A DNA stretch of 64,000 bases from Rhodospirillaceae bacterium UBA1479 (lineage in GTDB: Bacteria; Pseudomonadota; Alphaproteobacteria; Rhodospirillales; Casp-alpha2): contig DCRZ01000001.1 of NCBI GenBank assembly GCA_002325375.1, positions 412,877-476,876 on the forward strand. The letters run 5' to 3'. The position numbers and the translations under genes were made by a program. Within the stretch, counting starts at the first letter, position 1, and each line of letters begins with the position of its first letter. The notes under the pieces are model-generated. The model made no database searches. It was not told the origin of the DNA and worked only from the letters and a program-made list of their open reading frames with translations. This document shows, piece after piece, positions 9,207 through 17,390 of this stretch.

Positions 9207-10495
9207 CGGCACCGTTGCGCTTAGGCATTGCCGGGCTTGGCACTGTCGGCGCGGGCACGGTCCGGGTCCTGGCAACCCATCGGGACGAGATTGCCCGCCG
9301 GGCCGGCCGCGCGATCGACATCACCGCCGTTTCCGCCCGTGATCCCAACAAGGACCGCGGCGTCGATCTGTCCGGGGTGTCCTGGACCGACGATCCGATG
9401 GCGCTGGCCGCCGATCCCGCCGTGGATGTGGTGGTTGAACTGATCGGCGGCTCTGACGGGGTCGCCAAGGACCTGTGCGCGGCGGCGCTGGCCAACGGCA
9501 AGCACGTCGTCACCGCCAACAAGGCGCTGATCGCCCATCACGGTCAGGCGCTTGCCGCCGCCGCCGAGAGATCGGGTGTGGCGCTGGCCTTCGAGGCGGC
9601 CGTGGCGGGCGGCATTCCGATCCTGAAAGGGCTGCGCGAAGGGCTGGCGGCCAATGCGATTTCCCGGGTCTACGGCATCCTCAACGGGACCTGCAATTAT
9701 ATCCTGACCGAAATGCGCGACACCGGGCGCGAGTTCGACGACGTGCTGGCCGAAGCCCAGGCCGAGGGCTATGCCGAGGCCGACCCCAGTTTCGATATCG
9801 ACGGCGTCGATGCCGCCCACAAGTTGGCGATCCTGGCGGCCTTGGCGTTCGGCACCCAGGTCGATTTCAAATCGGTCCATGTCGAGGGCATTCGCCATGT
9901 TTCGCCCGTCGATCTGGCCTTCGCCAAGGAACTGGGGTTCGGCATCAAGCTTCTGGGCATCGCCACGGAAACGGCGGCGGGGATCGAGCAGCGGGTGCAT
10001 CCCTGTATGGTGCCGCTGGACGCCCCGATCAACCATGTTGACGGGGTGTTCAACGCGGTGGTCGCCGAGGGCGATTTCGTCGACCGCGTGCTGATGCAGG
10101 GCAGGGGGGCCGGCGCCGGGCCGACGGCTTCCGCCGTGGTCGCCGACATCATCGATATTGCGCGCGGCAGCTTGGTGCCGGGATTTGCCCGTCCGGCGGC
10201 GGACCTTGCCGCGCCCCGGCCCGTGTCCATGGCGACGCACAAGGGCTGCTACTACATGCGGTTCGAGGTCGTCGACAAGCCGGGTGTGTTCGCCGGCATC
10301 GCCCAGGCATTGGGGGCGCATAACGTGTCCATGGAATCGATCATTCAGCGCGCCCGCGATCCCGGAGAGCCCGTGCCGGTGGTGATGACCACCCACGACA
10401 CCCTGGAATCGGACATGATCGACGCGGTCGCCGCCATCGCCGCCCTTGACGCCGTGGTTATGGCGCCGCGTATCATTCGCATCGAAGACCTGTAG
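9203..10495 (+). CDS. hom: Homoserine dehydrogenase
   Basis: The enzyme reduces aspartate semialdehyde to homoserine, the branch point to threonine and methionine. The 430 residues contain the N-terminal Rossmann motif GLGTVGAGTVRV, the catalytic domain with the NGTCNYILTEM and EGYAEADPSFDIDGVDAAHK signatures, and a C-terminal ACT domain (about 350-430) for threonine feedback. The start ATG overlaps the stop of the upstream aminotransferase (ATGA), indicating translational coupling. glpX follows 30 bases later. Homoserine from this enzyme could feed the MetY-type enzyme at 17391-18698. Confidence 0.96.
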   Translation: MTAPLRLGIAGLGTVGAGTVRVLATHRDEIARRAGRAIDITAVSARDPNKDRGVDLSGVSWTDDPMALAADPAVDVVVELIGGSDGVAKDLCAAALANGKHVVTANKALIAHHGQALAAAAERSGVALAFEAAVAGGIPILKGLREGLAANAISRVYGILNGTCNYILTEMRDTGREFDDVLAEAQAEGYAEADPSFDIDGVDAAHKLAILAALAFGTQVDFKSVHVEGIRHVSPVDLAFAKELGFGIKLLGIATETAAGIEQRVHPCMVPLDAPINHVDGVFNAVVAEGDFVDRVLMQGRGAGAGPTASAVVADIIDIARGSLVPGFARPAADLAAPRPVSMATHKGCYYMRFEVVDKPGVFAGIAQALGAHNVSMESIIQRARDPGEPVPVVMTTHDTLESDMIDAVAAIAALDAVVMAPRIIRIEDL

Positions 10496-10525
10496 TCCGA
10501 ATAAAAGAATGACGAGGATCCGTCC

Positions 10526-11503
10526 GTGACCGATGCCGTGACCGACCGCAACCTGGCCCTTGAGGCCGTCCGCGTGACCGAGGCCGCCGCCGTGGCGGCC
10601 ATGGCCCATCTGGGCGGCGGTGACGAACGCGCCGCTGACGAGGCCGCCATGAAGGCGATGATGGACAGCCTGGACACCCTGATGGTGGACGGCACCGTGC
10701 GCATGGGCGAGGGCGAGGAAGGCGAGGTCGAGGATCTGTACACCGGCCAGAAGCTCGGCACCGGTGGCGCTCCCAAGGCGGATGTCGCCGTGTTGGCGCT
10801 CGAGGGCAAGTCGATCATCGCGCGCGGCGGCTACAACGCGCTGTCGGTCATCGCCCTGGCCCAGGACGGCGGGTTTCTGTCGGTTCCCAACATCTACATG
10901 GAAAAGATCGCCGTTGGCCCGGGGCTACCCCAGGATGTCGTCGATCTGGACGCCGATCCGGCGGATAACCTGGCGGCGCTCGCCAAGGCCAAGAAGGTCA
11001 AGGTGTCGGACCTTGTGGTCTGCATGCTCGACCGGCCGCGCCACGCGCAGATCGTTACCAAGGTGCGGGAAGCGGGGGCGCGCATTCGCCTGATCCTGGA
11101 CGGTGACGTGTCCGGCGTGGTCGCCACGGCCCTGCCGGGCTCGGGCGTCGATATCTTCCTGGGCAGCGGCCGGGCAACCCAGGGCGTGCTGGCCGCCGCC
11201 GCCTTGCGCGGCCTGGGCGGGCAGATGCAGAGCCGCCTGATCGTGCGCAATGACGATGAGACGGCGCGCCTGCGCAAGGCCGGAGTTACGGACCCCCAGC
11301 ACAAGTACGGGCTGACCGACATGGCCGCCGGCAACGTCACCTTCGCCGCCACCGGCGTGACCACGGGGCCCATGCTGTCGGGCGTTCAGTTCCCCCGTCG
11401 CGGCATGGCAACCACTCATTCGCTCGTCGTGCGCTCCAAGACGCTGACGCTGCGCTACATTGAAGGACACCACCATGTGTCCAAGCTCTCTCGCAGGTCC
11501 TGA
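10526..11503 (+). CDS. glpX: Class II fructose-1,6-bisphosphatase GlpX
   Basis: A Li-sensitive phosphatase of the GlpX family, dephosphorylating fructose 1,6-bisphosphate in gluconeogenesis; some members also accept sedoheptulose 1,7-bisphosphate. Length 325 residues is normal. The metal-binding motifs GEGEEGEVEDLYTGQKLG and ILDGDVSG are visible. The gene starts with GTG at 10526 preceded by GAGGA. Its 3' end overlaps the recJ start by 29 bases, so the two are probably translationally coupled. A second, unrelated class I enzyme (fbp) lies 2.7 kb downstream. Confidence 0.95.
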   Translation: MTDAVTDRNLALEAVRVTEAAAVAAMAHLGGGDERAADEAAMKAMMDSLDTLMVDGTVRMGEGEEGEVEDLYTGQKLGTGGAPKADVAVLALEGKSIIARGGYNALSVIALAQDGGFLSVPNIYMEKIAVGPGLPQDVVDLDADPADNLAALAKAKKVKVSDLVVCMLDRPRHAQIVTKVREAGARIRLILDGDVSGVVATALPGSGVDIFLGSGRATQGVLAAAALRGLGGQMQSRLIVRNDDETARLRKAGVTDPQHKYGLTDMAAGNVTFAATGVTTGPMLSGVQFPRRGMATTHSLVVRSKTLTLRYIEGHHHVSKLSRRS

Positions 11504-13334
11504 CATCGGGACAGCGGGTCATCCGCGGCATGTTGGGGGCGAAACGGCCCGGGTTCTTGGTGTCGAGCGGTCGCTGACCGGGCGGCAGTGGCTGGAGCGG
11601 CCTGTCGATCCGCGCACCGTGCAGACCTTCGTTCAACGCTGGGAGCTTTCCGAACTGACGGCCCGCGTGCTGGCCGGGCGCGGCATTGATGTGGAGGACG
11701 TGCCGGGGTTCCTGACGCCGACCCTGCGCGACTTGCTGCCCGACCCGGACCGCTTCCTCGACATGGGGCTGGGGGCGGAACGCCTGGCCGGCGCCATCAT
11801 GCAAAACGAATGCATCGGCATCTTCGGTGACTACGATGTGGACGGGGCGACCTCGTCGGCGTTATTGAGCCGTTTCGTGCGCGCCGTGGGGGGACGCACG
11901 GCGGTTCATATCCCCGACCGGATCAAGGAAGGCTATGGCCCCAACACGGCGGCTATCCTGGGGCTGAAGGACGCCCATGGGGCCTCCGTGGTGGTCACGG
12001 TGGATTGCGGCACGCTGGCCTTCGAGCCCCTGGCCGCCGCCCGCGACGCCGGCATCGACGTGGTCGTGGTTGACCACCACACGGCCGAGGCCGATCTGCC
12101 CAAGGCCGAGGCCGTCATCAACCCCAACCGCCTGGACGAGACGGCCGGATACGGTCAATTGGCCGCCGTGGGCGTGACGTTCCTTTTGGTCGTCGCCATA
12201 AACCGGGTGCTGCGCGGGGCGGGCTGGTACACGTCGCGGCCGGAGCCGGATTTGCTGCAATGGCTCGACATGGTCGCCCTGGGCACGGTCTGTGACGTGG
12301 TGCCTTTGACCGGAATTAACCGTGCTTTGGTTACGCAAGGCATGAAAGTCATGGCCGGGCGGCGAAATTTGGGCCTGCGGGCCTTGGCCGACGTGGCCGG
12401 GGTTGACGAGGCGCCGACCGCCTATCACCTGGGATTCGTCATGGGCCCCCGGGTCAACGCGGGCGGGCGGGTCGGCGAATCGGACCTGGGATACCGGCTG
12501 ATGACCACGGAGCACGAGGACGAGGCCTGGCATCTGGCGCGCAAGCTCGATGCCTTCAACCGCGACCGCCAGACCATCGAGGGCGCGGTGCTGCAGGGCG
12601 CCATGGCGCAGCTTGAGGACGCCGGCGGCGGCAGCGCCAACGCCATGGGGGCCGTGGCCCTGGCCCATGGCGACGGCTGGCACCCGGGGGTCATCGGCAT
12701 CGTCGCGAGCCGCCTGAAGGAGCGCTACAACCGGCCGGCCTGCGTCATTGCGTTTAACGGCGGGGACGGTGATCTCGGCGTCGGTTCGGGCCGTTCGGTC
12801 AAGGGCGTGGACTTAGGCGCCGCCATCATCGCCGCGCGGCAGGCGGGCCTGATCGTCAAGGGTGGCGGTCATGCCATGGCGGCGGGGTTCACCGTGGCGC
12901 GCGACCGTCTGGCGGCGTTCCGGGCCTTTCTGGATGACCGGGTGGCGGCCTATGTGGCCGAGGGCGGCATCCTGCCGACGCTCTATCTGGACGGCGGTCT
13001 CCGTCCCGACGGGGCGACCGAGGCCCTGGTCGAGGAAATCGCCCTGTTGGGCCCTTTCGGGGCCGGCAATCCGGAACCGCGCTTCGTCATGCCGCATGTG
13101 CGCCTGACCTATGCCGACCGGGTCGGCGAGAATCATGTGAAGTGTTCTGTCGCGAAAGACGGCCGGGGGGCGCTTGAAGGCATTGCATTTCGGGCGCTTG
13201 ATTCCGATTTGGGACCGGCTTTGCTGAATCATGACGGACGTCTGATGCACCTCGCGGGACGCCTGCGTTTCAACAACTGGAACGGCCGAACCACGGTACA
13301 ATTCCAGATCGAGGACGCCCAGCCGGCGGGCTGA
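11475..13334 (+). CDS. recJ: Single-stranded-DNA-specific exonuclease RecJ
   Basis: A DHH/DHHA1 family 5'-3' ssDNA exonuclease acting in recombination and mismatch repair. The motifs FGDYDVDGATSSA (motif I), VVVDHHTAEAD (motif III) and GGHAMAAGF are intact, and the C-terminal OB domain ends the 619-residue protein. I chose the ATG at 11475 because AAGGA lies seven bases before it; the frame stays open to a TTG at 11460 inside the same site. The start lies within the glpX 3' end. The N-terminal 50 residues are less conserved. tRNA-Glu follows after about 80 bases. Confidence 0.94.
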   Translation: MCPSSLAGPDIGTAGHPRHVGGETARVLGVERSLTGRQWLERPVDPRTVQTFVQRWELSELTARVLAGRGIDVEDVPGFLTPTLRDLLPDPDRFLDMGLGAERLAGAIMQNECIGIFGDYDVDGATSSALLSRFVRAVGGRTAVHIPDRIKEGYGPNTAAILGLKDAHGASVVVTVDCGTLAFEPLAAARDAGIDVVVVDHHTAEADLPKAEAVINPNRLDETAGYGQLAAVGVTFLLVVAINRVLRGAGWYTSRPEPDLLQWLDMVALGTVCDVVPLTGINRALVTQGMKVMAGRRNLGLRALADVAGVDEAPTAYHLGFVMGPRVNAGGRVGESDLGYRLMTTEHEDEAWHLARKLDAFNRDRQTIEGAVLQGAMAQLEDAGGGSANAMGAVALAHGDGWHPGVIGIVASRLKERYNRPACVIAFNGGDGDLGVGSGRSVKGVDLGAAIIAARQAGLIVKGGGHAMAAGFTVARDRLAAFRAFLDDRVAAYVAEGGILPTLYLDGGLRPDGATEALVEEIALLGPFGAGNPEPRFVMPHVRLTYADRVGENHVKCSVAKDGRGALEGIAFRALDSDLGPALLNHDGRLMHLAGRLRFNNWNGRTTVQFQIEDAQPAG

Positions 13335-13413
13335 TGTCGATTATTGAAAAAGTCCCCTTGATTTTGCGTCTTGGGCCGTATACCAAGTGCGCCTTCGGGC
13401 CATGGGCCACTGC

Positions 13414-13491
13414 GTCCCCATCGTCTAGCCCGGCCTAGGACACCTCCCTTTCACGGAGGAGACAGGGGTTCGAATCCCCTTGGGGACGCCA
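13414..13491 (+). tRNA. tRNA-Glu (anticodon TTC)
   Basis: A full cloverleaf can be drawn. The acceptor arm GTCCCCA pairs with TGGGGAC (13481-13487). The anticodon stem CCTCC/GGAGG encloses the loop CTTTCAC with anticodon TTC at 13450-13452. The T arm contains GGTTCGAATCC. The discriminator is G and CCA is encoded at 13489-13491. No other tRNA is adjacent. Confidence 0.97.
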
Positions 13492-13605
13492 ATTTTCTGT
13501 AGATAAATCCGACACGTAATTCATTGCACCGGACCCGGTTTCCGGTTGCAATGGCGTGTGGGAAGAGGCACCGCGGATTTTTGCGGTGATTTGGGAGTGG
13601 GTTTT

Positions 13606-14127
13606 GTGAGCGACGCGTTCAGCGCCGAGGAGCTACTCGTCGATCCGTCGACGTTTACGGGCGACTTTGCCTGGCTTCACGGCTATTGGGCAGCGCGCGC
13701 GGGGGCGAACGGCATGCCCGCCTGGGCCGATATCCGGCTTGTCGAATTTCCCGCCACGATTTTGCCCTGGCTGGTCGTCATGGATGTGGTCGCGGACCAC
13801 CGCAGCTTCGTGTTCCGCTATTGGGGGACGGAGCGCACCAACCTGCAGGGTGTGGACATGACCGGCAAGTCGGTGAAGGAATTAAAAATTCCGGGCCTGG
13901 CCAGTGCCATGCTGCACCAGAACGAACGCGCCGTGGCGGCGCGCGCCCCCATTCTCTACCTCAACCGCTTCACAGCCCCCTCGGGCCGGACCGTGCAGTA
14001 CGAGGCGCTTCGCCTACCGGTCACGGACGGCGGGGAGCGTGTGGGAAAGGTGCTGGCCCTCAGCCGCTATATCGAGGATAAGGAGGCCACCTTTCCGGAT
14101 GATGATGAGGGGCCTCAGCCCGTTTGA
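13606..14127 (+). CDS. PAS_5-domain protein
   Basis: A 173-residue cytoplasmic protein with no signal peptide and the PAS_5 layout found in many Rhodospirillales proteins. It has an N-terminal helix with YWAARAGANGMPAWADI, then a strand-rich core (LVVMDVVADHRSFVFRYWGT) and a C-terminal strand ending ALSRYIED. The GTG at 13606 is preceded by GGGAG about eight bases away; the open frame to TTG at 13546 lacks conserved residues. It has no output domain, so ligand and partner are unknown. A related protein lies at 46582-47103. The gene sits alone between tRNA-Glu and fbp. Confidence 0.78.
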   Translation: MSDAFSAEELLVDPSTFTGDFAWLHGYWAARAGANGMPAWADIRLVEFPATILPWLVVMDVVADHRSFVFRYWGTERTNLQGVDMTGKSVKELKIPGLASAMLHQNERAVAARAPILYLNRFTAPSGRTVQYEALRLPVTDGGERVGKVLALSRYIEDKEATFPDDDEGPQPV

Positions 14128-14232
14128 ACGGCCCGGTTCGACAGGGCAAAATCCCTGGTATCGGCGGCGGGGGTCTGGCATATGTTCATAGCCGGCCGGC
14201 TCCCCAATAATGAAACAACCAAGAGGGATACA

Positions 14233-15294
14233 ATGGGTAGCGAAAGACTGACACTCGCCCATTTCCTGTACGAAGACGTCCGTAACGAACCGAAGGCGAC
14301 GGGCGAGCTTGCCTCGCTGATCAACGACATCGCGGCGGCCTGCAAGGCCGTGGCCAGTCTGGTCAATCACGGCGATCTCGCGGGCAACCTGGGTGGGGCC
14401 GTCGGTCAGAACATTCAGGACGAGACCCAGAAGGAATTGGACGTTCTGGCCAATGACACCTTCCTCGCCTGGACCCGCCGCGGCGGGCAGTTGACGGCCC
14501 TGGCGTCCGAGGAATTGGAAGATCCCTACATCATCCCGATGGACGAGCCGCGCGGCAAATACCTTCTGGTATTCGATCCGCTGGACGGGTCGTCCAACAT
14601 CGAAATCAACGGTCCCGTGGGCACCATCTTCTCCATCCTGCGCTCACCCGATCCGACGCGTCTGGCGACCAAGGAAGATTTCCTGCAGCCCGGGCGCAAC
14701 CAGATCGCCGCCGGTTACGTTCTGTATTCCGCATCCACGACCATGCTGCTGACGCTTGAGGGCAAAGGGGTCTCCAAGTTTACCCTGGACCCCAACGTCG
14801 GCGAATTCGTGCTGGTCGAGCGCGACATCCAGGTGCCGGAAAAAGCCAAGGAATTCGCCATCAACGCGTCGAATCAGCGGTTCTGGGACGCACCGGTTGC
14901 GCGTTACGTCGGGGAATGTCTGGCGGGCAAAACCGGCCCCCGCGGCCGTGATTTCAACATGCGCTGGGTCGCGGCCATGGTCGCCGACGTGCACCGCGCG
15001 ATTTCGCGGGGCGGGGTATTCATGTACCCGGTCGACGAGAAATGCCGGGAAAAGGGTGGGCGCCTGCGCCTGTTGTACGAAGCCTCGCCCATGGCCATGA
15101 TCATCGAACATGCCGGCGGGCGGGCAACCACGGGACAGTGCCCGATTCTCGACGTTCAGCCGACGGACATCCATCAGCGCATCCCGGTGATGATGGGCTC
15201 GGCCGAGGAAGTTGAAATTCTCGAGCGCTATCACGCCGAGGCGGAAGCAGACGCCACCGCCGTTCCCGCCAGCCGCGCCGGCGCGGCGGAGTAG
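14233..15294 (+). CDS. fbp: Class I fructose-1,6-bisphosphatase
   Basis: The 353-residue enzyme has the class I signature FDPLDGSSNIEINGPVGTIFSI and the active-site segment GGVFMYPVDEKCREKGGRLRLLYEASPMAM, so it belongs to the inositol-phosphatase superfamily. It hydrolyses fructose 1,6-bisphosphate in gluconeogenesis or the Calvin cycle. The start ATG at 14233 follows AAGAGGGATACA; an upstream in-frame ATG at 14182 lacks a ribosome site. It is unrelated in fold details to glpX at 10526, so the genome carries both classes. It is convergent with the histidine-rich gene, with a small CCCCC/GGGGG hairpin between the two stops. Confidence 0.95.
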   Translation: MGSERLTLAHFLYEDVRNEPKATGELASLINDIAAACKAVASLVNHGDLAGNLGGAVGQNIQDETQKELDVLANDTFLAWTRRGGQLTALASEELEDPYIIPMDEPRGKYLLVFDPLDGSSNIEINGPVGTIFSILRSPDPTRLATKEDFLQPGRNQIAAGYVLYSASTTMLLTLEGKGVSKFTLDPNVGEFVLVERDIQVPEKAKEFAINASNQRFWDAPVARYVGECLAGKTGPRGRDFNMRWVAAMVADVHRAISRGGVFMYPVDEKCREKGGRLRLLYEASPMAMIIEHAGGRATTGQCPILDVQPTDIHQRIPVMMGSAEEVEILERYHAEAEADATAVPASRAGAAE

Positions 15295-15317
15295 CCGGTC
15301 CCCCTAACGCCGGGGGA

Positions 15318-15704
15318 TCAGAACTCGTCCTTCACCTGATTGATCAGCTGATGCAGGCCGGCCGCCGGCTTGGGCTGTTCGTGCTGTCTGCCATGGACCT
15401 GGGCGTAATATTCCAGCATGTGGTGAAATTCTTCGGTGATATGGCCCTCGGCGATGGCTTCCGGGTCCGTATGCTGGGCGACGAAGGCGGAAAAGTTGGC
15501 CGCCGCGTGGCGCAGGCCTTCGGCGATGACCTCGGGCTGCAGGCCGCTTTCCAGGCGCGTGTTGGCGACATTGATGATCTGGTTGGCGATTTGCACGCTG
15601 AGCGTATGGTCGTCGTCGCCATGGTCATGGCTGTGGTCATGGCCGCAATCGGGGCCGTGGACATGCCCGTGATGGTGATGATCGTGATCGTCGTGGTTGG
15701 CCAT
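15318..15704 (-). CDS. Small protein with histidine-rich N terminus (unknown function)
   Basis: I do not recognise the family. The 128-residue protein begins with about 33 residues dominated by His, Asp and Gly, with a single Cys in H-G-P-D-C-G-H-D; this would bind Ni, Zn or Co. The rest is an ordinary helical segment (SVQIANQIINVANTRLESGLQPEVIAEGLRHA start, cut here) with no signal peptide or membrane span. Metal storage or delivery is an inference from composition only. It is divergent from the DHH phosphoesterase gene with 183 bases between, and convergent with fbp. Confidence 0.75.
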   Translation of the reverse strand: MANHDDHDHHHHGHVHGPDCGHDHSHDHGDDDHTLSVQIANQIINVANTRLESGLQPEVIAEGLRHAAANFSAFVAQHTDPEAIAEGHITEEFHHMLEYYAQVHGRQHEQPKPAAGLHQLINQVKDEF

Positions 15705-15887
15705 GGCCCTTGTCCCTTCGTCTGTGGCGCGGCGTCGCGTCTTGGCGCCTGCTATAGCACATCACCGGGGGCGCTGGCACGCCGATCCGCATGATCGGCC
15801 TGTCCCCGGTTCATATTGCAATGTGCTGAACTTAGGCGGTACCTTCGACACAATGAAACGCGCACCGAAACGGGCGAGGAAACAGGC

Positions 15888-16820
15888 ATGAGCGCGGACA
15901 CCGGATCCTACCGGCTGATTACCCGGCCCGATTTCGACGGCGTCGTCTGCGGCGCGTTGTTCATGGAGCAGGACATGATCGACTCGGTCATGTTCGCCCA
16001 TCCCCGCGACATGCAGCACGGCAAGATCGAGGTCTCCCGCGAGGATATCACCACCAACCTGCCCTACGTGCCGGGCGTGCATCTGTGTTTCGACCATCAC
16101 GTGTCCGAATCGGAACGCGTCGGCCCCATGGAAAACCACATCATCGATCCCAAGGCGCCCTCGGCGGCGCGGGTGGTCTATGACCATTACGGCGGCAAGG
16201 ACACCTTTCCCCTGGTCGACCCGGCCCTGATCGACGCCGTCGACAAGGCCGACGCGGCCCAGTTCACGGAAGAGGAAATCCTCGCCCCCGATGGCTACAC
16301 GCTGCTCAACTTCATCCTCGACGGGCGCACGGGGTTGTCGCGCCTGCGCGATTTCGCGATTTCCGAAGAACAGTTGATGATCGACATGATGACCTATTGC
16401 CGCCATCACCCGGTCGAGGAAATCCTGCAGATCCCCGACGTGGCGGAACGTGTACGCACCTACATCCTGAACGAGGAATTCGCCGAGCTGCAGATCAAGC
16501 GCTGCGCCGAGGTCACGGACAACGTGGTCAAGGTCGACCTGCGCGGCGAGGACACGCTCTATACGGTCAACCGCTTCCTGGTCTACGCGCTCTATCCGGA
16601 ATGCGATATCTCGGTCCATCTCACCAACCTGGCGGACCGCGGCCTGGTCGAGATCGCCGTCGGCAAGTCGATCCTCGACCGCGGCAACAAGACCAACGTC
16701 GGATCGATGCTGCTGCAGTACGGCGGCGGCGGCCATGCCGCCGTGGGCACCTGCCAGGTCGCCCCGGACGACGCCGACCGCGTCGCCCAGGAAATCGTCG
16801 CCGCCGTGCGCGGCAAGTAA
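15888..16820 (+). CDS. DHH/DHHA1 family phosphoesterase (exopolyphosphatase-like)
   Basis: The 310-residue protein has the N-terminal DHH motifs (TRPDFDGVVCGALF and CFDHHVSESE, plus DAVDKADAAQF) and the C-terminal DHHA1 motif GGGGHAAVGTCQV. It is smaller than RecJ and resembles NrnA-like nanoRNases, pAp phosphatases or putative exopolyphosphatases; the substrate cannot be assigned. The ATG at 15888 follows GAGGA; the frame is open to 15816 but that part is unconserved. It is followed after 45 bases by a VOC protein gene on the same strand, likely an operon. Confidence 0.88.
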   Translation: MSADTGSYRLITRPDFDGVVCGALFMEQDMIDSVMFAHPRDMQHGKIEVSREDITTNLPYVPGVHLCFDHHVSESERVGPMENHIIDPKAPSAARVVYDHYGGKDTFPLVDPALIDAVDKADAAQFTEEEILAPDGYTLLNFILDGRTGLSRLRDFAISEEQLMIDMMTYCRHHPVEEILQIPDVAERVRTYILNEEFAELQIKRCAEVTDNVVKVDLRGEDTLYTVNRFLVYALYPECDISVHLTNLADRGLVEIAVGKSILDRGNKTNVGSMLLQYGGGGHAAVGTCQVAPDDADRVAQEIVAAVRGK

Positions 16821-16865
16821 TCCAACTCAGTCACCGTCAAGAATCAGAAACGTTAGGGAGTTCCC

Positions 16866-17270
16866 ATGACCGCGCCGTTCCAGATCGACCGCATCGACCA
16901 TTTCGTCCTCACCGTCGCCGACGTGGACAAGACCTGTGCGTTTTACGGAAAGGCGCTGGGCATGACGCGGGAAGACTTCGAAGCCCGGCCCGGCGACATT
17001 CGCTCGGCGCTGATCTTCGGGCGCAACAAGATCAACCTGCACCCGTTCCCGAGCCCCTACGAGCCCAAGGGCGTCAATCCGGTGACCGGGGCGGGGGACT
17101 TCTGCCTGATCACGGAAACCCCCATCGCCGACGTCATGGCGCATCTGGAAAGCGTCGGCGTTGAGATCGAGGTCAAGCCGTCCAAGCGCACGGGTGCCCT
17201 GGGGGAATTGAACTCCATCTACTTCCGCGACCCGGACGGCAATTTGGTGGAAGTTTCCAACTACGTCTAA
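16866..17270 (+). CDS. VOC family (glyoxalase/dioxygenase-like) protein
   Basis: A 134-residue vicinal-oxygen-chelate protein. It starts IDRIDHFVLTVADVDKTCAFY, where the His is the first metal ligand, and ends IYFRDPDGNLVEVSNYV, where the Glu is the last ligand; both are characteristic. The family includes glyoxalase I, fosfomycin-resistance enzymes and ring-cleavage dioxygenases. This single-domain type is often annotated as a biphenyl-2,3-diol dioxygenase-like protein, but its substrate is unknown. It lies downstream of the DHH phosphoesterase gene. Confidence 0.88.
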   Translation: MTAPFQIDRIDHFVLTVADVDKTCAFYGKALGMTREDFEARPGDIRSALIFGRNKINLHPFPSPYEPKGVNPVTGAGDFCLITETPIADVMAHLESVGVEIEVKPSKRTGALGELNSIYFRDPDGNLVEVSNYV

Positions 17271-17333
17271 GCGGACTCTGTCGCGCAACCCTGATCGTCA
17301 TGGCCGGGCATGATCTGGCCATCCAGGCATGGA

Positions 17334-17354
17334 CCCCCGGGGCAAGCCCGGGGG
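17334..17354. repeat. GC-rich intergenic hairpin repeat
   Basis: Perfect 8-base arms CCCCCGGG and CCCGGGGG enclose the loop GCAAG, in the gap between the convergent VOC and metY genes. This CCCGGG-CAAGCCCGGG unit followed by TGACG is a frequent dispersed intergenic repeat in alphaproteobacterial genomes. It may also help terminate transcription, but there is no T tract on either side. Confidence 0.55.
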
Positions 17355-17390
17355 TGACGGGTGGGGTGTGGTCAGCAGGGGCGGATAAAC

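Noticed and set aside
15295..15317. Hairpin between fbp and the histidine-rich gene as a terminator
   Set aside because: CCCCC and GGGGG arms exist, but there is no T tract on either strand, so I did not call it a terminator.
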